The position numbers were made by a program, and so were the translations under genes. The notes beneath the pieces are model-generated. The model was given only the letters and a program-made list of their open reading frames with translations, was not told the DNA's origin and made no database searches. This document shows, piece after piece, positions 63,894 to 64,000 of a stretch of DNA of 64,000 bases. This DNA is from Hymenolepis diminuta (Eukaryota; Platyhelminthes; Cestoda; Cyclophyllidea; Hymenolepididae): contig CAADRB010000002.1 of assembly GCA_900708905.1 (NCBI GenBank), forward strand, positions 2,269,830 through 2,333,829, given 5' to 3'. How positions within the stretch are numbered: the stretch's first letter is position 1; the number at the start of each line of letters is the position of its first letter.

Positions 63894-64000
63894 CTAGAAA
63901 GTGAGACTTCGCACAGTCGAATTATGACGGTTTTGATATTTATTTAAAATAAACGATCGTTTACTTTTCTTACCTTTGAATTTACATTTTCCGCGACACA

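Overview
The window is AT-rich eukaryotic nuclear DNA with spliced genes, introns from 35 bp to about 2 kb, diverged interspersed repeats, tRNA-derived SINE-like elements and one 517-base assembly gap. The genes are animal-type (SCYL2, SLX4, CUL1-like cullins). Very short introns mixed with repeat-filled ones, together with arrays of small symmetric exons, suggest a flatworm, most likely a cestode. That organism call is an inference, not proven here.

Layout, left to right. At 463-762 is one exon of an unrecognised plus-strand gene, probably its last. From about 4.6 to 40.1 kb lies a tandem, same-strand cluster of four CUL1-like cullin copies in graded states of decay. Copy A (4.65-10.5 kb) keeps its 5' exons and its neddylation region but has lost the middle. 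Copy B (13362-20709) is a fully reconstructable 14-exon gene of about 797 aa. Copy C (26259-33338) is nearly complete, but I could not find its exon 7. Copy D (37.4-40.1 kb) is a pseudogene with in-frame stops and frameshifts. From 40.1 to 49.8 kb I see no gene, only repeats.

At 49854-57682 is a complete 13-exon SCYL2 (CVAK104) pseudokinase gene of 847 aa. Convergent to it on the minus strand, with 358 bp between the stop codons, is the 3' part of an SLX4 gene (58041 to beyond the right edge). It has the SAP-like domain and the SLX1-binding C-terminal domain.

The most unusual structure is in SLX4. Upstream of the SAP exons is an array of at least eight small, phase-0, codon-multiple exons (60-120 bp, three of exactly 78 bp) encoding diverged versions of one short module. 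Most carry a V-D-L-D-like or L-V-V-like hydrophobic core next to acidic residues, resembling SUMO-interacting motifs. A second exon duplication (two 54-bp exons) lies between the SAP and SLX1-binding exons. Functionally, the cullins belong to SCF-type ubiquitin ligation, SLX4 to structure-specific nuclease scaffolding in DNA repair, and SCYL2 to clathrin-coated vesicle traffic. They need not act together.
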